Assembly (NCBI GenBank): GCA_905250885.1
Contig: CAJNOQ010000842.1
Span: forward strand, 1-40,163
Origin: Didymodactylos carnosus
Lineage: Eukaryota; Rotifera; Eurotatoria; Philodinida; Philodinidae
Direction of reading: 5' to 3'
Length of the DNA stretch: 40,163 nt
The translations under genes and the position numbers were made by a program. Positions within the stretch are counted from its first letter, which is position 1, and each line of letters begins with the position of its first letter. A model generated the notes under the pieces. The model was not told where the DNA came from. It did no database searches and saw only the letters and a list, made by a program, of their open reading frames with translations. Shown here piece after piece: positions 12,701 to 23,577 of this stretch.

Positions 12701-14138
12701 ATTTTGACATAAAACTTCAATATGCGTTGCTCGTTTAGTATCTCCAATCTTTTGATACCGTTCTTTCAATGTTTCAGCTTTTAAACCTTGCCACGGCAAA
12801 CTTCCCCTCAAGAAATACATAAACATATGCCCCAGTGCCTCAAGATCATCACGACGACTTTGTTCTAAAAAATACGAATTAAACGTCAATAATTATTTTG
12901 TATAAAATCATGTCATTTACAAATAAGAAACAACATCAGTAGGTCTATTTATTATAACTGTCCATTATTGCCTTGAATAAAAGTAAATCAACATCAGATG
13001 TTGTCTGAATATGTATACAAAATGAAATGCTAATCATATTATTCTTACAAGTAAATTACCTTTTCCTAGATGTGTATTGATACTCATATATCTTGCTGTG
13101 CCCGTTAAACTTTTATGTTCTCGAAATGGTATATGTCTTCCCGTTTCTGGATCAATATATTCTTTTGCCAATCCAAAATCGATTATATGAATTAAATGTT
13201 GTTTTCGTGTTGAACTTCTACCAATTAAAAAATTTTCTGGTTTTACATCACGATAAATAAGATTTTTTGAATGAACATATTCCATTCTGGTAATCTAGAT
13301 GGAAAAAATTTAAAAAAAATGAATGATGTATTATGCAAAAAGTATCATCTCACATATTCATACCAACTGAATAGCAACCATCAAAACTGTTTTTAATGAA
13401 AATTTTCTTTCACAATTGTCAAATAAATCTTCTAAACTTGGTCCCAATAATTCTATCACAAGTGCATTATATTTACCACAAGGTCCAAAATAATGAATTT
13501 GAGGTATTCCTTCTAAAATTTCAAATAGAAAGTATGAAAAATACTGAAACTACTTCGATAATTAGTTGAATCTATCACTGAATATATTAAGAAAAAATGT
13601 ACCTGCAGCGCCAAGTTGTCGGTAAAAACGATATTCAAGATGTAATTGGGGTGCGCGTGATTTCATTGGCTCCTAAATGAAAAATATTAAAACACCTGTT
13701 TTTACATCATAAAAACAAAGAAGAAATACGTACAAGTTTAATTGCTACATGTTCACTATTGTACAGATTTTTTCCTAAAAAAATAACATATTTTTTTAGA
13801 AGTTTATTGCAATAAATCAATTTCTTCTTTTTATACTCACCTAGTCTTATTTCTCCAAAATTACCCGCTCCAATTCGTTTTCCAACTCGAAAATTCGGAC
13901 CAACCATTAGCATGGCATTTGGTCCGGTTGCTGAGCTGACAAGAGCTGATGTTGTTGTTGTACTTGTATCATTATCAGGTTGTAAAGTATTTTTATTAAT
14001 ATTTGTAGCAAGTCCTGGTCCGCGTCCAGTTCGAACATCGCTTGGCACATTCGATGCTACCGATTGAGGTTGCGTATGTTGCTGCAGTTGACCATGCAGA
14101 CTATGTTGTTTATCCTTAATTTCATTGTTATCCTCCAT
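9698..14138 (-). CDS. CSNK1G: Casein kinase 1 gamma, membrane-anchored Ser/Thr kinase (12 coding exons)
   Basis: Exons from the start: 14138-13841, 13774-13734, 13672-13603, 13512-13364, 13294-13060, 12864-12694, 12631-12573, 12516-12412, 12320-12114, 11975-11904, 11155-11055, 9755-9698; 521 residues with all phases consistent. Residues 1-80 form a Gln/Ser/Thr-rich leader. The kinase domain has a glycine loop GAGNFG (90-95), Lys112 (VAIK), YRDVKPEN with Asp202, Asp225 of DFG, and the CK1-specific SIN (257-259) in place of APE. The leader through DFG and the [18 protein letters not shown] stretch are typical of the gamma subfamily. The C-terminal NAPIT-like segment (HAPIT) and the final CCCFFNRR (504-511) match the palmitoylation tail of animal CK1 gamma, which phosphorylates Wnt co-receptors at the plasma membrane. 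The ninth exon (69 codons, His/Gln-rich) is divergent and its acceptor is the least certain junction. Exact paralogue (G1, G2 or G3) cannot be assigned. Confidence 0.95.
10857..10978. mobile_element. Short inverted-repeat element in last CK1 gamma intron (MITE-like)
   Basis: The left end (about 10857-10880) and the right end (about 10955-10978) are imperfect inverted repeats around a shared GACAGTTTCA core and an outer TAGGG. The element is about 120 bases, sits inside the 1.3 kb intron and contains a further short hairpin (GAACGTGAACTGGTCC). TA lies next to the left end, but a duplication on the right is not exact. Size and structure fit a degenerate MITE. Confidence 0.5.
11707..11775 (-). 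other. CSNK1G: Candidate cassette exon of CK1 gamma (23 codons)
   Basis: Inside the 748-base intron between the exons ending at 11904 and starting at 11155 there is a 69-base open segment. It is preceded by a pyrimidine-rich stretch and a CAACAG acceptor and followed by a strong CAG/GTGAGA donor. Both neighbouring junctions are phase 0 and this segment is phase 0 at both ends, so inclusion keeps the frame and adds 23 residues (starting [10 protein letters not shown], ending GSLQ) to the C-terminal tail. Vertebrate CK1 gamma genes vary by alternative exons in this same tail region. Whether this one is used is not visible from DNA. Confidence 0.5.
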
Positions 14139-17100
14139 TCAAATATGATGGAGAATAAACGTCATAGGCAAAAATGACGCTTTAGTTCGATCAAATAACA
14201 ATTAATGATTGGGGAAAAAGTTTATGTTATTCAACAGCAATTAGCCGACGTGTTTAACATTTTCTTTTATAATATCAAAATTTAAAATAGAACACAGTTT
14301 GCCTCTTTGCCGCCGCAAGTACGAATAATTGATTAAATCTAAACAACAACTAGAAATAAATTTGTTTCATTATAAAAGCATTTTTCTTAGATGTCTCTCT
14401 TATGAAAAAGAGTTACAGCATCTCGTATGATAATTCACGTATACTGACAATCGGTTTGTAAGATCTATCACTCTCCAAAAGTTTTAGTTTCCTTCCAGAT
14501 ACCTAAAGTCGCGCAATCAAACTCAAGTGCATGACAAAATAAATTGAATTTTTATATTTAAAAGGAATTTTTAGATAAAATGCTTCTGTATGGGTGGGAA
14601 AAGTTACGGATTGTGTAATATCTAGATGCAGTGAGGAATCCAGATATTGTGCGGTACATGCGTCACACGTACCTCTGCAGCAAAAAAACTGTTTCTTCCC
14701 AGCAGAACTGTTTCAGAAAATTTTGTTTCTATGGCGACCGTACGTCTCTTGTACTTTTACCGTGTATCAAAGAAAAATTCAAGCTCCGCTTTAAAGCACA
14801 GGAGATCATCAGTATTCTTGAGTACATAACTCTTAAATTTAACTAAACGTCTAATTCTAAGTTTGTGGTTAAATTCATGAACTTGAGAATATTGATGAAA
14901 CGAGCTTCTGATAATAACATGTATGATTAGTAATGTTTATACTTTCAGCTAAAAAATATCCTGCTCTCTCTTTCTTTGTATAATGGTATTGCTTGTATGG
15001 ACTCGTGAATAACCTGAATGAATAATCTGTAGATAAAAAAAGCTGTCGAAACCATAAAAAGCTCCAGCGGAACACAAGACTTATTAGTAGTCAAATAAAA
15101 AAAATAAGTAAACAAAAAAATAACGATCATATTGATCAATCTTCATTTCACATACATAGCTGTACGACAAGAATAAACCAATGAACATGTAGAACGGCCC
15201 TTTAGTATGAGTTAGTCGAGACAGCGACATACCAATGCAGACAGTAACTAAAGTGTATTCGATTCATCACTCGGATACTTATAGAAAAGGATTATTTGAA
15301 TGGCATTGATGGCAATGTTAAGAGGCAAGCAAATAAAAATGTTTTTAAGTGCATTGATTTTGTTTATTTTTATTCGAAATACAATTTTTGAGACTGTGAT
15401 TGTCTAAATCATCAACCGTAACAAAAATTAATCAGATATCTATCACTCGAGATGTTTTTTATAGTCGCTAATAGAGACTATGCACATTATCTTTACGGTA
15501 TGTCTATAATTCCAAGGTCTGTTTGATATTTAGATTTATTCTAATCAAGTAATTCTAAATAAAAGTCTGCTATCCTTGAGTGAGAGAGGTACAAGAAGTG
15601 GATTATAACCATATCAACAGAGAAAATCAAGAGTTTTTAAAACTCTGGCCAGTATTACTGAGAGTTATCGCATGAAAGTTGCGTAAAAGATCGAATGTTT
15701 AACGATTAGTAGGTAGATGCAATGTTTTTAATAAAAAATTTAATTTTAATCAATGTCGAAGTAGAAATTTTACACTTAGAATTTGCAATTCCAACAAGTA
15801 TTTGTACAATTTAGAATCCTTGTAGTTATTTGTACGAGTGATGATCCGTTGAGATATCCAAATTTTTTTAATTTAAATTAAAATTTCAATTAGATACATC
15901 ATACTTTATTGACTTTTTTTAACTTTTATAAAAAGAGTTGAGCTTGATATATTCAAATATGTGTTATCATTCATTTTCTAGAGAAAAATGAATCAACATG
16001 ACAGATAAATACATTTTTGTTAGCATCTACTATCATATGGAATAGAATTTAAGCGTAAATAAGAAAATTTTCTCCTAGCATCATAATATTTTGTGTGAAA
16101 AAAAAATGTAGCCCCTCTCCACTGTTACGTGGCTGGCGCTGGAAGTGAGGACATCTGCAAAAATTGACTGATATATTGTTGCACTTTTGTTTTGATATAT
16201 TATGTTCAAATTGATGAGAAAAACGGTTATTATTTTTAAGAAAAAGCGTTCATTTTTTCACCCTAAGTCCACTTGATAAAAGTTCTTAAACTCTTATATC
16301 TTTGTATAGTGAGATGAAAAAATAGTGTACTATACGAGAAATGTAAATCAAACATATTCCTTTACAACAGAAAAAAAACAAAACGAGTAGTGATAACAAA
16401 ATGACTCGCACTTTTTTGAATCAAATTTAAAACTATTTTGAATTTGAATTCATTACGTATAGATTTTATCTTTATACTCTTTATCTTTAGTGTGCAGTTT
16501 ATGACTGAAAAAAAGAATCAATATTGGGTTAACGTAGTTTTGTCCTCATGTGTTTCTCTTGGTTTGATTGTATGACGTATAACCACATGATGAAACAAAC
16601 TATCATATGTTTCAGGAAGATTCTGTGAAGTTGAAAAGGAACACTGAGATTTTAGACAAAAATTGAAAAATAAATGAAACTTTTCTTTACATTAAATAAG
16701 TTTTTGGAATATGTTCATCTTTGAGATAAAAGACTCCTGTTTTTTTTTTTCTGTAATAGTTCAAAGCTATGATATCGTCCATATCTATAAGAGATAAAAC
16801 TTTGTTGTGAATAGAACACGTATTGATTAGCAAATGAATATAGAATGCTGAATGAAAAAACAAGTTAAGTCATCTGTAAATGAGGGAGATTAATTTTCTT
16901 TAAAATATTTCAACATATGTCTCTTCATGTTTAAAGAATAAGAGAGAATATAGAATAATAAACTTACTGAATAGACATTTTTACGTTCGAATCGAGTAAG
17001 TAGAATAAAGTCTTGCTTATAATTCTAAATACGCTATCTTGCCAAGATCAACAATAGTGCATAGAAGTACAGTTCGTACGAGCATAATGTTATTCAAATT

Positions 17101-17230
17101 TGAAGTGATATTAAAACTGACAGTTGGAATGATGTACGTTGTGTTATTTCCTTATTGATTATTTTTCGTTTAAGATATTTTATTGATAGAAGATGATGTT
17201 TGTTGCACATATTGAATTATAGAATGAGCT
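14139..17230. other. Divergent upstream region between CK1 gamma and CCDC81
   Basis: 3.1 kb separate two divergently transcribed genes, so promoters for both should lie here. I see no unmistakable core elements. Open stretches of 60-70 codons at 14594-14846 and 14875-15139 overlap each other in several frames and do not look like protein. A sixteen-base word at 14648-14663 recurs at 31654-31669, suggesting a scattered repeat. Otherwise AT-rich spacer. Confidence 0.5.
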
Positions 17231-20200
17231 ATGACTGATAATATTAATAAGTTATCGAAAGCTCTTAGAAATGATGTTAATGGCCCTTCCAATAATAATT
17301 CAAACACGATAACTGCCGCCTCACTTGTGAATCTCAATGACGATGGTAAGTTGAAAAAATAGTAGATATAGATTCATACAGTCGAATTGTGTTATGAATA
17401 GTTAATTTTCTCTGTTAATCTTGATAATAAGTTCGATCCCACTCATTTTGTGATAAAAGATAACTTCTAATAACTAAGAATATTGTTGAAATCCATGCGC
17501 CACATGGTAGATTTTTCCTTGGGCAGTTTGAAGCGTTAGAACGTTCAGACATGGAGAACACAATCGTACTTCATCTAAAAAATCTATCGATCATATAAGT
17601 ACATATTGTAATTGTCGACTTGCAATATTCAATTTGCTTTGAGATATTTTTTCATTTATGTTAGCTAAAAAGCTTAAATCAACAACAACTTAAAATGTCA
17701 TCGAGTAATAAACATATTCGAATTTTCTCTTGACAAATTTTTTCAAAGTTTTTTAATCGCGCCTTAAGTGATATGAACAAGAAAAGGAATTACAGTGTGT
17801 AGACAAATACTTTTTAATTTTAAACTAAAGAAAAAATCGTTGCACAACAGTCATTATTGTTACTACACACTCAACATGCTATTCTACCCATCCAAAAACG
17901 ACCCAACATTCTTCACTTTGAGAATTTATATAATTTGTACTCAGAAAGAATTGACATACAATTAAATTTCATACATACAAAGAACATTTTCTGATCAAAG
18001 CAAAAACTATAAAATTATTCAATGTTTTCCAAGAGCACTATTAAAATAATTTTTTAATAGTGCTTACGAGTATTAAGTTATGCGTACTGACATTTTTTTA
18101 GCATAAAAGATTTCATTAAAAGATGTTAAAATGACATTTTTAACTAACCTAATTAAGAAATTTTTCGTTTTTAGAGTTTTTTATATCTCTAGTGTTATAG
18201 ATATCATTATCTAGTAGTAGAACTTCGTCCTAGAATTTTAAAAGACAAAAAAATTTACAAAATTTTTGTGAAAATAGAGCATAACATATTGGATTTCTGT
18301 ACAGATTTTACTTTCTCGAAGGGTAAAAACTATTCGTGAGATTAATTGGAATTTATCGCAACTATTTTTCACTTTTCTGGGTGATTCTGCAGAAAGGAAT
18401 GTTTTGTTACGTAAAAGCGCGTACGGTTACGTATCAGCGCTGTTTCGAGTGCATCCGTTGAAGTTTTTTCCTTGTAGGTTTATGTGTTTAAAAATATGGT
18501 GATATGCAGAATGTAGTGCTGCTATCTAGTGCTATTTAGCACTACTCGAATTTGTACTAGATATGCACCAATACACTTAAACGTTTTCCAGTTCTACAGT
18601 TTACCAGTTACAGTTAACCGTAACTGTTGCATGCCTAATTCGTACATAAGTCACAAAAAGAGAATAGACGACATATTGTTTTCCCAGTTGTTTAAAACAA
18701 TATTTTCTATAGTATAAAAAGGATACTCTATTTAAGTATTCTATGTATAATTTGCTTAGATGTTGTCCAGATATGGGCCGCTGTGTCGAATTATATCGAT
18801 AATTACATGAAACAATCGAAAGTATGTCTATTGCCAAGGTTTATTTCTCTTTATATTTTTTGGTATATATATCATAGGGAGTATCCATTCCTGGATTTGG
18901 TACATTCAGTTTCATTCATAAACGAACAGATATTGGAAATAACAAATATTTGTTAATACAAAGACCAGTATTTGCTATATCGGAAAAATTTGCTCAAACA
19001 CATGGGTTAAAGTTCACTAAATATCCGATTAATGGTAAAAATGATTTCAAATTTTATTTTGGCAAACTAAATATTCTACATGTATTATAGGCTCAATTCC
19101 AATTCATCCATTAAATTATTTTGCTATACAAAGTCAACATTTGTATTCAAGAGATCAAGTAGAACAATGTGTTAAACATGTTTTACAAGTATTTAATCGC
19201 TCAGTGGCTGCACAAAGAAATATTGAGTTTACATTTACTCATATTGGAAAGTTACAAATACGCGATGGAAAAGTGAAAATGCGTTTCTTCAAAGATTTTG
19301 TTAACAATGTAGATGGAAGTGGAAAAGTTTTCGAAGACATGTGCAATGTAAGCAGAAACCAAATATACTTTTTGTTTTTTCTAGTCTATAGTGCACAATT
19401 CTAGAGACCTCAAACATGTGATTCAGTCATGTCAGAACGAGAGGCAAAACGGCCACCATCAACTTCACTATGTGTTCTTCCTAGGTATAATAAACATTCT
19501 CTTATATTCATTATCAACAGAAAATCATTAAATTTTTTTTTCTATACTAGATTAAATAGCCGAATAGGAAATCAAGCTATGACATCAATAGAAGAAGAGC
19601 ATGATGATAACGAAAAGAATAGATCGTCAAAAGCACAACATCTATCATTAACACAACGCGGTAGAGTACCTTGAGAATTTTCCTTCATATTTTCTCATCA
19701 TCAAGTCTTGCGTTCATTTTAATACAGATTTAAGTCCATTTAAAACTGATCGTTCATATTCAAAACAGAACGATTTCCGTTTACCTCCACTTTTATCATC
19801 AGCAGCAGGTATAAAGAGTGTAACATCGAATCATTTTCACACTCGTATATCGCTTGGTTACAAATTATTATCACCTAAACACGTTTGAATTATAATTTTA
19901 GCTATTTATTGTGTTAAAGTTAATTGAACACTTGTGTTTTTATATATTCACACTAGTATATTTAGTTGAAAGACAATTGTAGTTAAAAGTGAAAAGAGTT
20001 TCAGTCTTTGCGACCGTCTAACAGAGGTAACGATAAGTCAAATTCAATGTTTTTTAGATTTTAAATATTGAGATATTTAACAATATGTTAAAGTACTTCA
20101 CCAGTATTAGAATATATCAGAATATGTATTTGAAAATGCTTAAAAGATTCTCAAAAAGACATATAGTCAAAGTTGTATGCTGTGCTATATGAAAACTGAA

Positions 20201-23026
20201 GTTTTACTATTAAATATCACAATAAATGCAGTCAGATTGATACAAAGTACTTTTTACTATAATCACACTTATAGTAAATAGGAATAATTTTTCTCATGCA
20301 AGAAAAAAGAAGATTGATTTTTTTCTTCCATTATATCTTTTATAAAAAGTGATTAATAATCAATTGTGCATCAATGTAAATGAACAAATACCTCTGTTCG
20401 ACGGAATACTTCAAAAAAAATAATAAATATTTAAAATGGTTTTATCACCATATATTAACATCTGAGAAGTGTTTCTTTTTATTTTTTTCTTTACAAAATA
20501 ATTTTCATAGTTTCCAAAAGTAGAAAAGCGGCTTTTGGATAAAAATATCGAAATTTCATCGCAAACATATTAAACAATATCGGTGTAAATAACGTATTCT
20601 TATGAAAAAAATATGAATGAGTCGATTAGGTCGATCAAATCATTATTGAGCCTTTTTTTAAACATGATATTTTATCACCAATCTTTTACGCATTATTTAA
20701 TGACAACGATTATTTCAATAGTAGAAATGAGTTTTCTGTAATTACTTGTTTTACCACTAGAATTAATTGCTAAAATTTAATGTATTTACTTTTTGTTACA
20801 ATAGAGCCAACAATGTCCAATTCGACAAATCATGAAACAGTTATTCCAGTTGCTTCATTGTTTTCGTCGGCAGATTTACTTCAGTCAAATAAGAAAAATT
20901 CCCCATCGTCTTCTTCATCAGCTGTGCGACAGTCGAATGAACATCGAATACAATCAATAAATGCCGATAATGAACAACAACATGAAACGTAAGATTGTTT
21001 GCCTGAAAATATTCACTATAAAATTATGCAGTTACATAACTCAATCTATGATTTTCAGTAGACAAAATGGTAAATGAATTAAAAGTAAGATCTGTCTTAT
21101 CCGTTAATAGCTGTATCATGTCACGCAGAGGAAAATTAAATACATTAATTAAGTATTTTCTCAATAAAATAAAAAATTAGTAGGCTTTAGATGCTTTATA
21201 GAATCATAATCGAATAAGATGAAGAAAAAGAAATTGATTACTACTTTTGCTTTCTCTATACTTGCTAGAAAAAACGTTCTTCCATGAAATAATGATTATG
21301 ATATTCTTGCTTTTTAAATTTTTTAGCAATGGTAGTAGACTTTCTCATCATCATTCACCATCGGGCGTTATTCGAACCACAAGTGATGCGAGTGTATTGA
21401 CTGGTTACAACTATAGACCATCGTCAAAACTCAATCGTGAACGTATATCCTCATCGTTGAATATTATCTCACAGCAAAATAATTCGAAACCATCAACACC
21501 TTCAACTCCGGTCTGTGGTCATCATGGAGCTGGACAAGAATTATGCTATCTGTGTCATCAACGAGCAAAACGAAATATACCTGTTTATATGCAAGAAGAA
21601 AAAAAAATTCGAGAAGCAGAAGAAGAACAACTTTTACAACAATATAAACATAATCAAGATATGGAAGAGTTCAAACAACGAGAAGTAAGCTGATATTGAG
21701 ACAATTAAATAAGACAGTTTTGGTACCATTATGATCATATATTTAACAGATAAAGATGAAAGCCGATCGTGAAGAGAAACAAAAAATTGCTGCATTCAAT
21801 TTGGGAGTAGCTGAAGCGGCAAGAGTACGAAAAATGGAACGACCAAATACGACAGACATACCGGTACCTAATCTATTTTTCTTTTTTCAGTTATAAATTT
21901 ACGACGATTAGTTTTTTTTTTCAGCGCTCGTTTGTATTTCGTAAACGAGCAAAAACGCCTCCAACATACATTCGTCAACAAGATTTAGCAAATCATCTTG
22001 AAGCACAAATTAAATGGAAACAACAAGAGGAAACAAGTCGAAAACAAGACAAAGATTTTATAGAAAGATTGGAACAGATACAATTAGCTGAACAGTATAA
22101 AAATCATACAAAAAAAAACCTTGGCAGGACAATTCCTAACTGGGCTAAAATGTGAAACTCCTCATAGCGATTTCAGATGATAGTAAATGGAATAACTGAT
22201 GCCTCTAGTTTACTGCAAGGGATATATTCTAGTCCTCTCTATATTGGAGTTCAGGAGAGGAGTTTCACAAAACTATCTTTCTACCTGCTCATCTCTTCTA
22301 TTTATATTTTTTTGTTAGACTCGCCAATGAAAGAGAAACGTACATTAAAAATAAACGTTTACACCAAGAAGAAATGAAGAGTGCCTTAGATACTCAGGTA
22401 CTTTTATTGACTAAACAGAAGTATATTTGATACTTGTATTACTGTTCATCAATATGTACATAAACAATCACCAATGTTTAGGTTCGTACAAAACCAGCCG
22501 GTTTACCTATTTCTGAACCTGATGGTGCCATGTTTGGTTTAAACGACATGACAACAGATAAATTAATTGAACGAAAAAAAAATGCTATGGAAATATTTAA
22601 ACAACAAAAAGAGATTGTTGAACAACGTCAACGTGAACAATTATTAAGACAATTACGAGAACAAGAACATGAAGCTCGTGCATTGGACAATATGAGAGAC
22701 GAGTATATTTAGTTAGTTTTATTGTTTATAAAATATAGTTATTGTTATTTATTTTTAGTCTTTCATCAGATCGTCGTGATCGTTTTCTTCGTTCATATAC
22801 AATTCGTAAAGATTTAGAAAATCAATGGTCAAATGCTGTTGAAGAAAAACATAAACGTGATTTAGATGAACAAATACATGTTTATGCTCCGCAAGGTGTT
22901 CTTGTTCATGAACAATGTGATCAGTATAAACGTTGTGCACAATGTCAAAGAAAATTAAATAATTATGGAGAAACAAATCTTTGGAAAGAAACACGTTATG
23001 TTCCAGGCGCAAGAATTATGGTTTAA
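17231..23026 (+). CDS. CCDC81: CCDC81 homologue: HU-domain centrosomal/ciliary coiled-coil protein (14 exons)
   Basis: Exons: 17231-17345, 18760-18821, 18878-19034, 19091-19347, 19405-19484, 19551-19660, 19728-19808, 20805-20988, 21327-21684, 21750-21863, 21925-22094, 22319-22397, 22482-22702, 22759-23026; 751 residues, all phases agreeing. The N-terminal third carries the paired HU/IHF-like domains: WAAVSNYI, then GVSIPGFGTF, NNKYLLIQRPVF and EFTFTHIGKLQIRDGKVKMR, closely matching vertebrate CCDC81. A Ser-rich linker follows. Next come a Cys/His cluster (Cys412, His414, His415, Cys422, Cys425) with the hallmark CYLCHQRAKRN, long Glu/Lys/Gln coiled coil, and a C-terminal CxxC (Cys722, Cys725) with ending GARIMV. 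Family members localise to centrosomes and cilia. The 57-base intron before 19405 was chosen because it alone gives the conserved RPxTxDSV...LPR segment. Introns 1 and 7 (1414 and 996 bases) are unusually long for this window. Confidence 0.92.
18034..18064. repeat. Perfect 13-base-pair hairpin in CCDC81 intron 1
   Basis: Bases 18034-18046 pair exactly with 18052-18064 around a five-base AT loop. It lies in the 1.4 kb first intron and is surrounded by AT-rich sequence, with no conserved RNA family evident. Confidence 0.6.
18605..18626. repeat. 22-base near-palindrome in CCDC81 intron 1
   Basis: The segment CAGTTAC..GTAACTG is palindromic at 20 of 22 positions around a central GTTAAC. It could be a dyad protein-binding site or the core of a decayed repeat. 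No binding factor can be named. Confidence 0.4.
22151..22269. mobile_element. 119-base element with 13-base terminal inverted repeats in CCDC81 intron 11
   Basis: TGTGAAACTCCTC at 22151-22163 is the exact reverse complement of 22257-22269. The host intron is 224 bases, against 56-84 for its immediate neighbours, so an insertion explains the size. The flanks are A-rich (AAAA and AAA), so a target duplication cannot be distinguished from chance. This is probably a small MITE. Confidence 0.55.
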
Positions 23027-23577
23027 ATGTGATATCGACCATTTTAATTAATATTTATCCATATATAGCCCGGTTAAACAGAATACATTGATGTATTGCC
23101 TTATTTTAATATTTTTACTATACTCACTTTATGATAAAAACAATAACAACGAACAATTTACTAAAAATTAGAAAATCATTTTTTTAAAAATATTTATTTT
23201 TTTTTTTTACAGAAGATATTTGTATAACCAATGACTCTTCCTCACAATTTTCTTATTTTTATAACAATGGACTGATGCAAGTGTATGTACAATCGCTTTT
23301 GTTCATGGTTTGTGCATTCTACAAACAGTAAGTATTTAAATAATTTGTAATCTGCCACTTGTGTTATGTATTTATTATCAACAATCGAAACGAAATAAAA
23401 ACTATCAGTTCTTTTTTTATCCTGAAGACACCACTTCATTACTGTTTGAGATACAATCTGACAATTTGACACATGAGTATAATAAAAATGTACCAATTTG
23501 GTTTTCATCAATACATGAAAAATCAAATACTTCACATTTAATTGTTAATAAACTCAGGCTTTCCGATTGTTTTTAAT
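23027..23577. other. CCDC81 3' flank
   Basis: AT-rich sequence after the CCDC81 stop. The nearest canonical AATAAA is at 23394-23399, about 370 bases downstream. The open frames on the minus strand at 22755-23012 and 23242-23535 are antisense or chance frames. Nothing else was recognised. Confidence 0.5.

Noticed and set aside
14594-14846. Three overlapping plus-strand frames of 60-71 codons
   Set aside because: Three frames open at once over a locally GC-richer patch, with no protein-family features, no splice context and no neighbour support.
19348-19380. Alternative acceptor at 19384 for CCDC81 exon 5
   Set aside because: It stays open but gives a sequence without resemblance to the family. 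The acceptor at 19404 gives the conserved RP..DSV...LPR segment.
22755-23012. 85-codon minus-strand frame opposite the last CCDC81 exon
   Set aside because: Antisense shadow of a well-supported coding exon.
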